64,000 bases of DNA from Lachnospiraceae bacterium YSB2008 (GCA_000687655.1 JHWR01000008.1:1-64000); one strand, 5' to 3'; numbered from the stretch's first letter, positions 45,077 to 54,487 are shown. The notes: generated from the letters alone by a model not told the origin. Numbers and translations: made by a program.

Positions 45077-46102
45077 ATGAATGTACATGATTTTTACTAC
45101 GACCTTCCGGAAGAACTGATAGCTCAGGATCCGCTCGAGAAGAGAAGTGATTCAAGGCTTATGGTTCTTAACCGGGAGGAAGGAACTATAGAACATAAGA
45201 AATTCAGTGATATTATTGATTATCTGAATCCCGGTGACTGCCTGGTCATAAATGAAACGAAGGTTATACCGGCAAGACTTCTTGGTGTTAAGAAGGATAC
45301 CGGAGCTGCTATAGAAGTGCTTCTCCTTAAGAACAAAGGTGATAACACATGGGAGACTCTGGTTAAGCCCGGAAAGAAGATGAAGGTCGGCGCAGAAGTT
45401 GTCTTCGGAGACGGTATACTGACAGGAGTTGTTACTGATGTTGTTGAAGAAGGTAACCGTCTGATAAAGTTTTCTTATGACGGTATATGGGAAGAGATAC
45501 TGGACAGTCTCGGCGAGATGCCTCTTCCGCCTTACATTACTCATAAGCTTAAGGATAAGGACAGATATCAGACTGTATACGCAAAGAATTCAGGTTCGGC
45601 TGCAGCGCCTACTGCAGGGCTTCATTTTACGAAAGAACTCCTTCACGATATAGAAGAGAAGGGGATAAAGATAGCGAGAGTTACTCTTCATGTCGGACTG
45701 GGAACTTTCCGTCCGGTCAAGGTAGAGAATCTTGAAGAACATCACATGCACAGTGAATTCTATATGATAGATGAAACTGCGGCATCGATAATCAATGAAA
45801 CTAAGAAAAGCGGAGGCAGAGTTATATCTGTCGGTACTACAAGTACAAGAACGCTTGAATCGGTCGCAAAGCCGGATGGAACTGTAGAGGCCTGCAGTGG
45901 ATGGACACAGATTTTCATCTATCCGGGTTATGAGTTTAAATGTATCGATTCTCTTATTACTAATTTCCATCTTCCGGAATCCACGCTCATTATGCTGGTA
46001 TCGTCTCTTTATTCAAGAGAGAAGATTCTGGAAGCTTATAAAATTGCAGTAGAAGAACGTTATAGATTCTTTTCATTTGGCGATGCAATGTTTATAATGT
46101 AA
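45077..46102 (+). CDS. queA: S-adenosylmethionine:tRNA ribosyltransferase-isomerase QueA
   Basis: Transfers the ribosyl part of SAM to preQ1-modified tRNA, forming epoxyqueuosine, after Tgt (34 kb) has acted. Seen: [50 protein letters not shown] near residue 173, [10 protein letters not shown] and [16 protein letters not shown] near the end. 341 residues. The ATG is 1 base after pheT, so it is probably co-expressed with the T-box controlled operon, which would tie queuosine synthesis to phenylalanine status. Confidence 0.97.
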   Translation: MNVHDFYYDLPEELIAQDPLEKRSDSRLMVLNREEGTIEHKKFSDIIDYLNPGDCLVINETKVIPARLLGVKKDTGAAIEVLLLKNKGDNTWETLVKPGKKMKVGAEVVFGDGILTGVVTDVVEEGNRLIKFSYDGIWEEILDSLGEMPLPPYITHKLKDKDRYQTVYAKNSGSAAAPTAGLHFTKELLHDIEEKGIKIARVTLHVGLGTFRPVKVENLEEHHMHSEFYMIDETAASIINETKKSGGRVISVGTTSTRTLESVAKPDGTVEACSGWTQIFIYPGYEFKCIDSLITNFHLPESTLIMLVSSLYSREKILEAYKIAVEERYRFFSFGDAMFIM

Positions 46103-46131
46103 TAGGAAATTTTATCACTTGAGTTTTTGAT

Positions 46132-47949
46132 ATGAAGAACATTAAAGACAGTATAAAACTATTCAGGTATAACAGGAGGAGGGTTCTTCTTTTTGAAGGA
46201 TTACTCCTTCTGGTTTCGTATGCCGTTTTTATGCCTGTTTTCTATATGCTCTTCAATCTTTCAATCAAATGGTCAGGGCTCAGGTATATAACAAAGGAGA
46301 ATATCGTTAAGTATTTCAAATCTCCGGTTCTGTATCTGTTTCTTCTGATAGTCATGGTACTGGCAGCATTTCTGTTTCTTCTGAATGTATCCGGAATAAT
46401 ATATGCGTATGATGCTGCAAATGAAATGAAAAGGCTCAGTCCATTTCGTATTCTTATTCGTGGATTCAGAAATGCAGTAAGAATATTCAGGCCAAGGAAC
46501 TGGCTTCTGATACCTTATATGCTCTGTCTGTTCCCGGTTGCCGGTATAGCATTTGCTTCGGCTACATATCTTAATATAGGTATACCGCCATATCTTCAGC
46601 AGTTGCTTAAGCTGTCAAAGCTTTCACTGACTGTGATCGGTGCCGTTTACGTGGTACTTTCATTTCTGGTAATGGCATCTATCTATACCATATATGAGTT
46701 TTCGCTTAAGAGAGAATCCTTTATTACTTCCGTAAAGCTCGGAGCGGCTGCTATGAAGAAAGAGAAGTTCAGAAACTTCCTGCTTATCGTGGTCTGGAAT
46801 CTGGCTGTGTTCCTTTTGGTTATATTCTTAAATGGAGAGCTCCTTAATGTACTCAGACGGCTTGCCGAGAAATACATATCATCAGGTAGTGCCGTAACTG
46901 CGGTTTACAGTCTTATTGATATGTTTAACTTCGTGACGGTACTTCTTCTGGTACTGATCGCACTCCCTTTGAACTTCGCAGTTATCAGTAATTCATACTA
47001 TAATCTTAATCCGAATAAAGAGGGCATACCTAATATAGATTCTCTGGACTATTATGCTTTCAGGCTTAGTGGAAAAAAGGGAAGAAGAATAATGGCCATT
47101 ATTATAATCGCTGCACTTCTTCTGGATGCGGGTTATATGCTGCTGAGTATGAAAGGGGTTCTTTCTCTCAATATAGTTAGATTTGATACAGCTGCTGTTA
47201 CTGCCCACAGAGGAGCTGCGGAATCAACTCCTGAGAATACGCTTATTGCATTTCGGAAGGCAATAGATGAGGGCGCAGATTTTATAGAGCTGGATGTAAG
47301 GCAGACTCAGGACGGCGAGATAGTGGTAATGCATGATGAGAGTCTGAAACGTACATGTGGTGTTAAGGGAAAGGTTGGAAATAAAAACCTGGACGAGATT
47401 AAGGAATTGAGCGCCGGGGCATGGTTCGGGAAGAAGTTCAGGGATGAAAAAGTTCCTACACTCAGGGAAGCGCTCGATCTCATAGGGCATGATGCGGTTA
47501 TCAATATAGAACTTAAACCGGCGAAGACCGATGAAGATCTGGTTGAACGTGTCATAGCTATGGTAAAAGAATATGAGATTGAAGATAATGTTGTTATCGC
47601 ATGTACCTCGTCAAAGGTTTTGCAAAAAGTAAAAGAGCTGGCACCTGAGCTTAAAACGGTTTACATAATGCAGGTTGCCTGGGGCGACTTTTATAACATG
47701 GACTATGTTGATGTATATAGCATCAAGTATATATATGTGACTCGTGAAATGGTAAGAAGGATCCATAAGGAAGGTAAGGAAGTATACGTCTGGACTGTAG
47801 ATGACAGAAAAGTCATTGAGCAGATGATGCTTAAGGATGTGGATAATATCATAACGAACAGACCGAAGTTTGTGAGAGAAACTATGGCTTCGCTCTATGA
47901 AGAAGGAACACTTTATGATATCATACAAACATACGTCACCGGTCAGTAA
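46132..47949 (+). CDS. Membrane-anchored glycerophosphodiester phosphodiesterase
   Basis: Two-part protein: residues about 1-345 form a membrane domain with roughly eight hydrophobic segments (GDPD-associated membrane domain type), and residues about 355-600 a GDPD TIM barrel. Catalytic features are visible: TAHRGAAESTPENTLIAF (His-Arg and Glu), FIELDVRQTQDGEIVVMHDESL (Glu-Leu-Asp and His), and the late INIELKP. It should hydrolyse glycerophosphodiesters from lipids or teichoic acids at the membrane. 605 residues. No good ribosome site precedes ATG 46132. Its stop codon lies within the first arm of the large inverted repeat that follows. Confidence 0.92.
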   Translation: MKNIKDSIKLFRYNRRRVLLFEGLLLLVSYAVFMPVFYMLFNLSIKWSGLRYITKENIVKYFKSPVLYLFLLIVMVLAAFLFLLNVSGIIYAYDAANEMKRLSPFRILIRGFRNAVRIFRPRNWLLIPYMLCLFPVAGIAFASATYLNIGIPPYLQQLLKLSKLSLTVIGAVYVVLSFLVMASIYTIYEFSLKRESFITSVKLGAAAMKKEKFRNFLLIVVWNLAVFLLVIFLNGELLNVLRRLAEKYISSGSAVTAVYSLIDMFNFVTVLLLVLIALPLNFAVISNSYYNLNPNKEGIPNIDSLDYYAFRLSGKKGRRIMAIIIIAALLLDAGYMLLSMKGVLSLNIVRFDTAAVTAHRGAAESTPENTLIAFRKAIDEGADFIELDVRQTQDGEIVVMHDESLKRTCGVKGKVGNKNLDEIKELSAGAWFGKKFRDEKVPTLREALDLIGHDAVINIELKPAKTDEDLVERVIAMVKEYEIEDNVVIACTSSKVLQKVKELAPELKTVYIMQVAWGDFYNMDYVDVYSIKYIYVTREMVRRIHKEGKEVYVWTVDDRKVIEQMMLKDVDNIITNRPKFVRETMASLYEEGTLYDIIQTYVTGQ

Positions 47950-48010
47950 GGAATAAATATGTAGACATGGTCACTTGTGACCAAATGTCTGACATATTTA
48001 TTCCTTACTG
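47944..48010 (+). ncRNA. Long hairpin at the GDPD stop codon
   Basis: CAGTAAGGAATAAATATGT (47944-47962) and ACATATTTATTCCTTACTG (47992-48010) are a perfect 19-bp inverted repeat. Inside, AGACAT/ATGTCT and GGTCAC/GTGACC extend the pairing by 12 bp, with a 2-base bulge and a central TT. The first arm includes the TAA stop of the GDPD gene. There is no T-run, so it is not a classical terminator. TTACTG at its end can alternatively pair with CAGTAA at 48125-48130. Confidence 0.7.
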
Positions 48011-48130
48011 GAACAGTAGACGTTCTCTCCAAGTATCGCTGAACAGAAGCTGCGTAGCAGCGGCATACGCCGAAGGCGGATGGTTCAGCGACTACAGGGA
48101 GAACGCCGCTGACCGGTGACCGGTCAGTAA
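48005..48130 (+). ncRNA. Branched structured RNA or repeat element between GDPD and amidase-like genes
   Basis: Nested inverted repeats fit one branched fold: TTACTG (48005-48010) with CAGTAA (48125-48130), CGTTCTCTC (48021-48029) with GGGAGAACG (48097-48105), TCGCTGAAC (48036-48044) with GTTCAGCGA (48083-48091), and within it two short hairpins GCTGC-GTA-GCAGC (48049-48061) and CGCC-GAA-GGCG (48068-48078). No reading frame of note. The 12-bp ACCGGTCAGTAA at 48119-48130 also occurs at 47938-47949, so the whole 47.94-48.13 kb segment is bracketed by direct repeats, as an inserted element would be. Confidence 0.6.
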
Positions 48131-48146
48131 TTAGTAGGAGAGCGTT

Positions 48147-49166
48147 TTGACATTTTGTAAGAGAACAAAACTGAATATTTGTATAATAGCGTTACTGGTT
48201 GTAGTTTTTATGGTGTCGGGTTGTGGGAGCAGTTCGAAGACTAAGGCTACTGCGACGGATGCTACTGTGAACACTAAGTCTCACAGAGAGGATTTTACAG
48301 CCAAGTCAGATTACGTGAAGACTGTTGAGAATGATGTAGAGGTTCATGTTCTTCCTGACGAGAATTCGGATGTATATATCACTCTTGTGAAGGGTGTTGA
48401 TCTTAATAGGACCGGCTATACATCAGACTGGACAGAAGTCCTTATCAATGGAGGATATTATTACATTCCGAGCAGCCTCGTAACCAAAACTGAGATCAAG
48501 TGGGCTACTGAAACAGATGCAGCAGGAATGAATTATACTATTTTCATAGATCCGGCCAAGCAGCTGATCATCAATACGGACAGGGAGAATATTTCTCCTG
48601 ATACTAATATCGGAACTAAGATGAAGATGACTCAGGGCGGTGTTGGTGCTGCAACAGGTGCCTTTGAATATGAAGTTAATCTTCAGGTTGCTGAGGTTCT
48701 CGAGGATGAGCTTTCCAAGAGAGGATATAAGGTCATACTGTCAAGAGAGACCAATAATGTAAATATCAGTAACGCTGAGAGAGCAAAGATGGCAAATAAA
48801 GCCGGGGCGGATATATTCATCAGAATTGATGCACCTGTGCTTTCAAATGGAGAGACTTCCGGGATTCTCGGGTTTGTTACGACTGCGACAAATCCTCATT
48901 CCGGTAAAAACTACCAGAACAGCTATCTGCTTTCCTATGCGATAGTTGAATCCATTTGCAGTAAGACCAATCTTACGCCTATAGGAGTCTATGAGACGGA
49001 CTATATGACTGTTCTTAATTATTGTGATATGCCTGCAACTGTTATAGATGTAGGTTTTCTTTCGAACATTAATGATGACACAAATCTTTCGTCAGCAAAT
49101 TATAAGAGTTTGCTGGCTGTAAAGATTGCAGATGCTATAGATAAGTACTTTGCGGAGAAGAGATAG
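48147..49166 (+). CDS. Amidase_3-like lipoprotein with replaced catalytic residues
   Basis: Start TTG 48147 behind AGGAG. Signal segment and lipobox VSGC (Cys about residue 26), a Thr/Ala/Asp linker, an SH3-like region (about 55-110), then an N-acetylmuramoyl-L-alanine amidase (Amidase_3) fold from about 130. Expected zinc ligands and catalytic Glu are changed: IDPGHGG reads IDPAKQ, the SIHAN site reads RIDAP, and the late E.GFLSN reads IDVGFLSN; only the middle Glu region (EYEVNLQVAEVLEDEL) looks normal. It probably binds peptidoglycan without cleaving it. 339 residues. ATETDA-type linkers recur in other envelope proteins here. Confidence 0.82.
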   Translation: MTFCKRTKLNICIIALLVVVFMVSGCGSSSKTKATATDATVNTKSHREDFTAKSDYVKTVENDVEVHVLPDENSDVYITLVKGVDLNRTGYTSDWTEVLINGGYYYIPSSLVTKTEIKWATETDAAGMNYTIFIDPAKQLIINTDRENISPDTNIGTKMKMTQGGVGAATGAFEYEVNLQVAEVLEDELSKRGYKVILSRETNNVNISNAERAKMANKAGADIFIRIDAPVLSNGETSGILGFVTTATNPHSGKNYQNSYLLSYAIVESICSKTNLTPIGVYETDYMTVLNYCDMPATVIDVGFLSNINDDTNLSSANYKSLLAVKIADAIDKYFAEKR

Positions 49167-49175
49167 GGGGTAGAA

Positions 49176-49646
49176 ATGTCGGAGTTTAACGTGAATTTTG
49201 ATGCGGCAGCGCTCTTTGGCAGCGGCGATATTGATGGCCTTATAAAGTGTATTTCAGATAAAGCAAATGGAATTGATTCCATTTTTATGCTGGAAGATAC
49301 ACTTGCACTTAAGAAAACAGGAAAGTATTCTGATGATGCTCCGGTGATGGCGGCTGCTATGAAGATCAAGCCTATCCTGAGTATAGATTCCGAAGGGGAA
49401 TTCGTTACAGTTTCCAAACAGAGAGGTGTAAACTTTGCGCTTCAGTACATGGCAGATAAAGTGTCCGGAAATCTGGGAGATAAAACAAAGGTTTTGATCT
49501 GTCATGCAAATGTACCGGAGAAGGCATCGACACTTAAAGAGCTTATTGCAGAGAAGTGCTCACAGGCAGAAATAAGTGTCGTTACATTTTCAGATGATAT
49601 ATCTGAAAAATTTGGCAAGGGTGCGGTTGCTGTGTTATATTTTTAA
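49176..49646 (+). CDS. Free-standing DegV-like C-terminal domain
   Basis: 156 residues resembling only the second half of DegV fatty-acid-binding proteins: IFMLEDTLALKKTGKYSD corresponds to the LeyLkrGGRIs region, MKIKPILSIDSEGEFVTVSKQRG to the IKPIL...G.l....K.RG region, followed by the NFALQYMADKV helix and a final sheet. The N-terminal DegV domain that helps hold the fatty acid is missing; instead about 35 novel residues precede. The start ATG 49176 has an AGGGGG seven bases upstream and the frame is intact, so it is translated rather than an obvious relic. It lies 9 bases after the amidase-like gene. Confidence 0.7.
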   Translation: MSEFNVNFDAAALFGSGDIDGLIKCISDKANGIDSIFMLEDTLALKKTGKYSDDAPVMAAAMKIKPILSIDSEGEFVTVSKQRGVNFALQYMADKVSGNLGDKTKVLICHANVPEKASTLKELIAEKCSQAEISVVTFSDDISEKFGKGAVAVLYF

Positions 49647-49662
49647 ATAGGTTTACGAGATG

Positions 49663-49698
49663 AGCAGAGACAGCTGAAAGGTTATCTCTGCTTGTTTT
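49663..49698 (+). terminator. Probable terminator after the DegV-like gene
   Basis: AGCAGAGA (49663-49670) pairs perfectly with TCTCTGCT (49685-49692) around a 14-base loop, followed by TGTTTT. The loop is long and the T-run short, so strength is uncertain. Confidence 0.55.
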
Positions 49699-49762
49699 GT
49701 ATAAGTGGACACTGTGTTTTCTGTTTTTATTGAGGTCAAAAAAGTTTAGTGGGGGATTCTTT

Positions 49763-52700
49763 ATGTTGAAGAAAATGATGAAAAGGGTGATTGCAGTAAC
49801 TCTGGCTGTTACTTTTGTGCTGATGTTTATGCCTCCGGAAATGTTAGGAGGATTCGGCAGAGTTTTTGCGAAAACCAGGAAGGTTTATCTTACACCCGGT
49901 CAGGATTATAACATATCAAATGCTGATAAGAATACCATCGTCTATATAAATGATGACACTGCCGGACCGGAGGGCAGGAGTACGGTAACACTTCGGGGAA
50001 GCAGCACTTATGTATGGGTGCATATTGAGCTCTCCAGTGAAAAGACGGTTATTGTAAGGTTGGCAGACGGACTGAATATAGCTCCGGGTTCTGACAGTGC
50101 ATATGGCACCGGTGGATACTGGGATACTCTCGGCTGGAGCCGCTCGGGCATATACATAGATGAAACAGAATGCTCCGGTGGTACTGTTGTTCTGATGTCT
50201 GAAAAAGGCGCGACTGTTAATATTGATTCGTACAGGAATCCGTTCCCTGTATATATGCCGGTTCCTGCTATTATGAAAAATGATAATAAAACGACTCTTG
50301 TATTTGAAACAGAGGACATGAATGATCCGGGGACTATCATAGCCAGACCAACAAGCGGAGACGGAACGGTAGCTATAGGAGCTTTCGGACATGGAGTTTT
50401 GGGAGTGGCTTCTTCAAGCTATACAGTAGGAAAGATGATCTTCCATTCCGGAAACATTGAGGCCTACGGTCTTGATGACGGACCGGGTATAGGTGCATAC
50501 GAATACTCACATGTGGATGATATAGATTTCACAGGTGCTCACGTTATAGCAAAGGCCGGAAATGCACGTGATACACGTACTGTGATGGGCTCTGCCGGAA
50601 TAGGTACGTCTTACAGAGGTAATGTAGGAAGTATAACAATATCGGCCGGTTATGTAGAAGCATGGGGACAGGGCTCTATGAATGATCCGCTTGGATGGTC
50701 GCTTGTACGATTGCTGGATACCTGCGGAGTTGGTATAGGTGGCGGATGGTTTCAGAGCAATGTGGGCGAGATAAAGATAACAGGCGGTACAGTCCGTGCT
50801 CATGGCGGATCGTGTTACGAAGGTGATTCTGAATCACCCTCCATATCAGGCTGTGGTATAGGTACAACAGTCAGTATATACGGAAAAGGCACAGGAGGTA
50901 CTGCTGATAAGATAACGATAACCGGAGGGGATATAGAGGCTTATGGAGGACACCGCACGGCCGGAATTGGGGGATGCGTAAAGGAGATAGAGATTGCTCC
51001 GGCTAAGCCCGATACAAATCTAAAAATAGTTGCCGCAATTGATGAAAAGAAAGCAAGAAACGGATCAAAGCATTCACTGGGATCCGGTATAGGTATATGT
51101 GATAATATCGTCAGAAGCGGGTATCCGGGGAAAATTACTATATCCGGAGGTGATATTACAGCTACTGCAGGTCATATAGGTGATGACAGACGTATTGGTG
51201 ACAGAGATCATTTCTATGGTTCGGGAATAGGGCCGAACAATTATGGTAAGGTTGAGTCTATCAGTATAACGGGTGGTAAGATAAATGCTGTTGGTGGTTG
51301 GAACAGCCCCGGCATAGGCGGTCCGAATTTCTGTGAAGACGGATCACGTGGAAATGTTGGAAGTATACATATATCAGGCGGAACTGTTACTGCAACGAAG
51401 GCAACCTTTAATGGACGTGACGGAGACGGAGTCCCTGTCAGCGGTATAGGTGGATATGAGACCGGTGATTCTGACAGGACGGATATCAGAATAACCGGAG
51501 GAAGTGTTATATCTGAAGGTTCGGATTATGCCATAGGATATGATGCTGACGGTCAGCCTGAGAATTCTGCCGGTGACATATTATATGGAACTATCTTCAA
51601 ATTCAAACCGGATTTCGGAGAATGGGAAAAACTCGATACATTTACTTTTGATCCGGCTCTCAGCTATGATTACGGACTTAAAGATGTATATTCCAAGAAA
51701 GGCCTTGGTGGAGAGGCTGATAATAATATAGTAGAATTCTGGCTCCCGAAGAGTGGTTCGAATGGCTATAAATGCCTGACTGAATCAAAAGATCATACAT
51801 ATATGTCGGTTAATCCGGAAAAAGTTGAAGCCGGAGATACAACAACCCTCTTTGCCTGCACGGAGATAACATATGTAAATAAGGTGTCCGGCAAAAAATA
51901 CAATGGATTCGGTATATTTGGGGAACAGACACTGAGTATAGATCCGGCTCCAACAGCTACACATAGGTATAAATTTGACAGTTATGTAGACGAGAACGGC
52001 ACAAAGGTGGCCTATGGGTCGGTCGGTGATACAGAACTCACACTTAACCCGGATACGGAATATGTGGATGATTTCAAATGGAATGCTAAACACGGTAAGC
52101 TGAATCTTTATCTGAACCTTGAACGGACACATTACGTGGTTAAGTATGATCCTAATAAGCCTGAAAACGCCAGCAATGATGTTGAAGGAACTATGGAAGA
52201 CAGCACCATTCCTGTTGAGGGAGTAAATCATGTAAGACAGAATGAATACTCTCTGAAAGGCTGGGAGTTTAAGGGCTGGTATCTGAACCCTGAGGGAACC
52301 GGACAAAAAATAGCAGATCAGGGAGAAATCATTTATGATGACTGGGATACAGTTACCTTATATGCACATTGGGAGCCGAGAACGTATACGGTTACGTTTA
52401 CTCATGCTGCATCTGAGGGAACCGGTGATCCATATACTCAGGACTTTGTATATGATCAGCCTCAGGCACTGCTGCCGAATACATTTACTTATGATGGACA
52501 TGAGTTCATTGGTTGGGAAGTAATCGGTCAGCTCGGAAGCTATTATATTAATGAGGCAGTAGTAAACGATCTCTGTTATGTACAGGATGATGGAAGTGTT
52601 GTAGGTAAGACTCTGGAAGCTGAATGGATTGAAGTGGATCAGCTTAATCTTATAATTATAAATAATGATCACTTCGTTACAGATGCGGAACCTACAAATA

Positions 52701-54487
52701 TTACGCTTAAGGTTGGCGATAATCCGATATTAGCAACCTTTACGAAAGAGTATTGGGGATATAAGGTAAACAATATTCCGGCAGGAACATATAATGTAGC
52801 TTTTTCAAATACATTGATGAATTACACAGCTCAGGAGCCTGTTGTTGTTGAAGATGGGGTAACGAGTACTTACATCTGGTACTATTATTCCGTAACAGCA
52901 CGGGGCGATGGTCATTGTGCGCCTATGTTGGTCAGAGGGATCGTTGAGGCAAATAAGTGGAATTATGTTCCAGATAAGACAACTATCAGACTCAGGGCTC
53001 ATCCGGCGGTCGGATATAAGTTCGATAAATATACAACAATAGGAGTAGCTCCTACATGGGAGGACAATGACAGAACTAAGGCTGAGCAGAATATAACTGT
53101 TAATGGTGAATGTGTAATACAGGCTAATACTGTACCTATAAACTATAAAGTGTCCTTTGATAAGAATCAGCCTGATAATGCTACAAATAATGTTGAAGGC
53201 AGCATGGATGACATGGATTTCATCTATGATGAAGAACAGGAGCTTATTGAGAATGGTTTTTCATTGAAACACTGGAAGTTTACCGGATGGAATACCAAGA
53301 AAGACGGCAGCGGTACGGCACTTACGGATAAGGAGTCTGCTAAGAATCTTTCGACTACTGATGGAGGAACGGCTGTCCTCTATGCTCAGTGGGAGCCGGA
53401 AAACTATACAGTATATTACAGTGCGACAGAGGCTACTTCAGGTATTATGCTTCCGCAAACAATAAAATATGATAATCATGATACATTGTCTCATAATTAC
53501 TATGAAAGAACTGACTGGCATTTTACGGGCTGGAATACTGAGCCGCATGGTGGCGGAACTGCTTACGAAGACGGTCAGGATGTTTTCAATATTACTGAAA
53601 ATAAAAATGTAACGCTTTATGCTCAGTGGGAACATGATTATTATACTGTGAAGTTTGATAAGAATGCTGCGACAGCTATCGGTGAGATGGATGATGAAGC
53701 AATTTGGACGAACAGCCATTACCATATTCCACTTAATACCTATACTAATCCGGGATACACATTTGTTTCATGGAATACAAAGCCGGACGGAAGCGGAACG
53801 GAATACACTGATGGAGAGGCTATAGAGAATGCTGCAGCTAAGGATGAAACACTGACTCTGTATGCACAGTGGAAAGCAAATAAGTACGTCGTTACATTTG
53901 ATCCGAATTCAGGCGAAGGAACGATGGATGACCAGGACTTCGTATATGATGTACCTCAGGAGCTTTCTGAGAATACCTTTACCAAAGAGCATTTTGTATT
54001 CAAGGGATGGAATACAAGGGACGATGGTACCGGAGAATCATTTGAAGATAAGGAAAAAGTTGAAAATCTTACAACTAATCCGGATCAGACATTTACCCTT
54101 TTTGCTCAGTGGGAGCTTGAGACACATACAATAAGTTATGACCTGAACGGAGGTACGCTCTTTGGTCAGACTGGAATAGTTGAGGCTCATTACAGCTATG
54201 GAGATACAGTAATGCTTCCGGAACCTACCAGAGAAGGATACGATTTCGATTACTGGGAAGGAAGTAAGTATTATGCCGGTGACGCGTATACTGTAACAGA
54301 AGATCATACATTGAAAGCTATATGGAAGGAGTCAAAGGGTGAAAAGACCGATGACAAGGATGATGGCGGACACAATGTAAAGACAGGAGATGAGACAAAT
54401 GTAGTCTTATGGTTCGGTCTTCTGGCTGTATCAATGGCAGGAATTGTTGGTGTAATATTCTTCAGAAAGAAAAGAAAAATTAAATAG
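49763..54487 (+). CDS. Giant cell-surface protein with beta-helix-like and InlB-type repeats, sortase-type anchor
   Basis: 1574 residues from ATG 49763 (GGGGGA seven bases upstream). Order: signal peptide (about 1-38, ending RVFA), a Gly-rich region of about 500 residues with recurring GxITISGGxIxAxGG and AGIGG strands that looks like a parallel beta-helix, a spacer domain, then about seven Flg_new/InlB-B-type modules (about 790-1520), each ending in patterns such as TLYAQWEP, and a C-terminal anchor VKTGDETN + hydrophobic stretch + RKKRKIK resembling a sortase signal with a K-T-G-D motif. Probably an adhesin or carbohydrate-interacting protein. No enzyme motif seen. Confidence 0.85.
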   Translation: MLKKMMKRVIAVTLAVTFVLMFMPPEMLGGFGRVFAKTRKVYLTPGQDYNISNADKNTIVYINDDTAGPEGRSTVTLRGSSTYVWVHIELSSEKTVIVRLADGLNIAPGSDSAYGTGGYWDTLGWSRSGIYIDETECSGGTVVLMSEKGATVNIDSYRNPFPVYMPVPAIMKNDNKTTLVFETEDMNDPGTIIARPTSGDGTVAIGAFGHGVLGVASSSYTVGKMIFHSGNIEAYGLDDGPGIGAYEYSHVDDIDFTGAHVIAKAGNARDTRTVMGSAGIGTSYRGNVGSITISAGYVEAWGQGSMNDPLGWSLVRLLDTCGVGIGGGWFQSNVGEIKITGGTVRAHGGSCYEGDSESPSISGCGIGTTVSIYGKGTGGTADKITITGGDIEAYGGHRTAGIGGCVKEIEIAPAKPDTNLKIVAAIDEKKARNGSKHSLGSGIGICDNIVRSGYPGKITISGGDITATAGHIGDDRRIGDRDHFYGSGIGPNNYGKVESISITGGKINAVGGWNSPGIGGPNFCEDGSRGNVGSIHISGGTVTATKATFNGRDGDGVPVSGIGGYETGDSDRTDIRITGGSVISEGSDYAIGYDADGQPENSAGDILYGTIFKFKPDFGEWEKLDTFTFDPALSYDYGLKDVYSKKGLGGEADNNIVEFWLPKSGSNGYKCLTESKDHTYMSVNPEKVEAGDTTTLFACTEITYVNKVSGKKYNGFGIFGEQTLSIDPAPTATHRYKFDSYVDENGTKVAYGSVGDTELTLNPDTEYVDDFKWNAKHGKLNLYLNLERTHYVVKYDPNKPENASNDVEGTMEDSTIPVEGVNHVRQNEYSLKGWEFKGWYLNPEGTGQKIADQGEIIYDDWDTVTLYAHWEPRTYTVTFTHAASEGTGDPYTQDFVYDQPQALLPNTFTYDGHEFIGWEVIGQLGSYYINEAVVNDLCYVQDDGSVVGKTLEAEWIEVDQLNLIIINNDHFVTDAEPTNITLKVGDNPILATFTKEYWGYKVNNIPAGTYNVAFSNTLMNYTAQEPVVVEDGVTSTYIWYYYSVTARGDGHCAPMLVRGIVEANKWNYVPDKTTIRLRAHPAVGYKFDKYTTIGVAPTWEDNDRTKAEQNITVNGECVIQANTVPINYKVSFDKNQPDNATNNVEGSMDDMDFIYDEEQELIENGFSLKHWKFTGWNTKKDGSGTALTDKESAKNLSTTDGGTAVLYAQWEPENYTVYYSATEATSGIMLPQTIKYDNHDTLSHNYYERTDWHFTGWNTEPHGGGTAYEDGQDVFNITENKNVTLYAQWEHDYYTVKFDKNAATAIGEMDDEAIWTNSHYHIPLNTYTNPGYTFVSWNTKPDGSGTEYTDGEAIENAAAKDETLTLYAQWKANKYVVTFDPNSGEGTMDDQDFVYDVPQELSENTFTKEHFVFKGWNTRDDGTGESFEDKEKVENLTTNPDQTFTLFAQWELETHTISYDLNGGTLFGQTGIVEAHYSYGDTVMLPEPTREGYDFDYWEGSKYYAGDAYTVTEDHTLKAIWKESKGEKTDDKDDGGHNVKTGDETNVVLWFGLLAVSMAGIVGVIFFRKKRKIK
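52128..54330 (+). repeat. About seven Flg_new (InlB B-repeat type) protein modules
   Basis: Modules of 70-90 residues, recognisable by openings such as YVVKYDPN, YKVSFDKN, YTVKFDKN and YVVTFDPN, a central (F/W)xGWxT or GWY turn, and closings LYAHWEP, LYAQWEP, LYAQWEH, LYAQWKA, LFAQWEL and LKAIWKE. A different 160-residue stretch (about 52640-53130) interrupts the series between modules 2 and 3. Confidence 0.8.

Noticed and set aside
47944-48010. Rho-independent terminator after the GDPD gene
   Set aside because: The hairpin is far longer than a normal terminator stem and no T-run follows.
47938-48130. Target-site duplication by a classical transposon
   Set aside because: The 12-bp copies overlap the hairpin arms and one contains the GDPD stop codon, and no terminal TG/CA or transposase is present; an element remains possible but this explanation is unproven.
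50600-51560. CRISPR-like or DNA tandem repeat in the Gly-rich half of the surface protein
   Set aside because: The recurrence is at protein level (GG, AGIGG strands) with irregular spacing and diverged codons; no repeat-spacer pattern.
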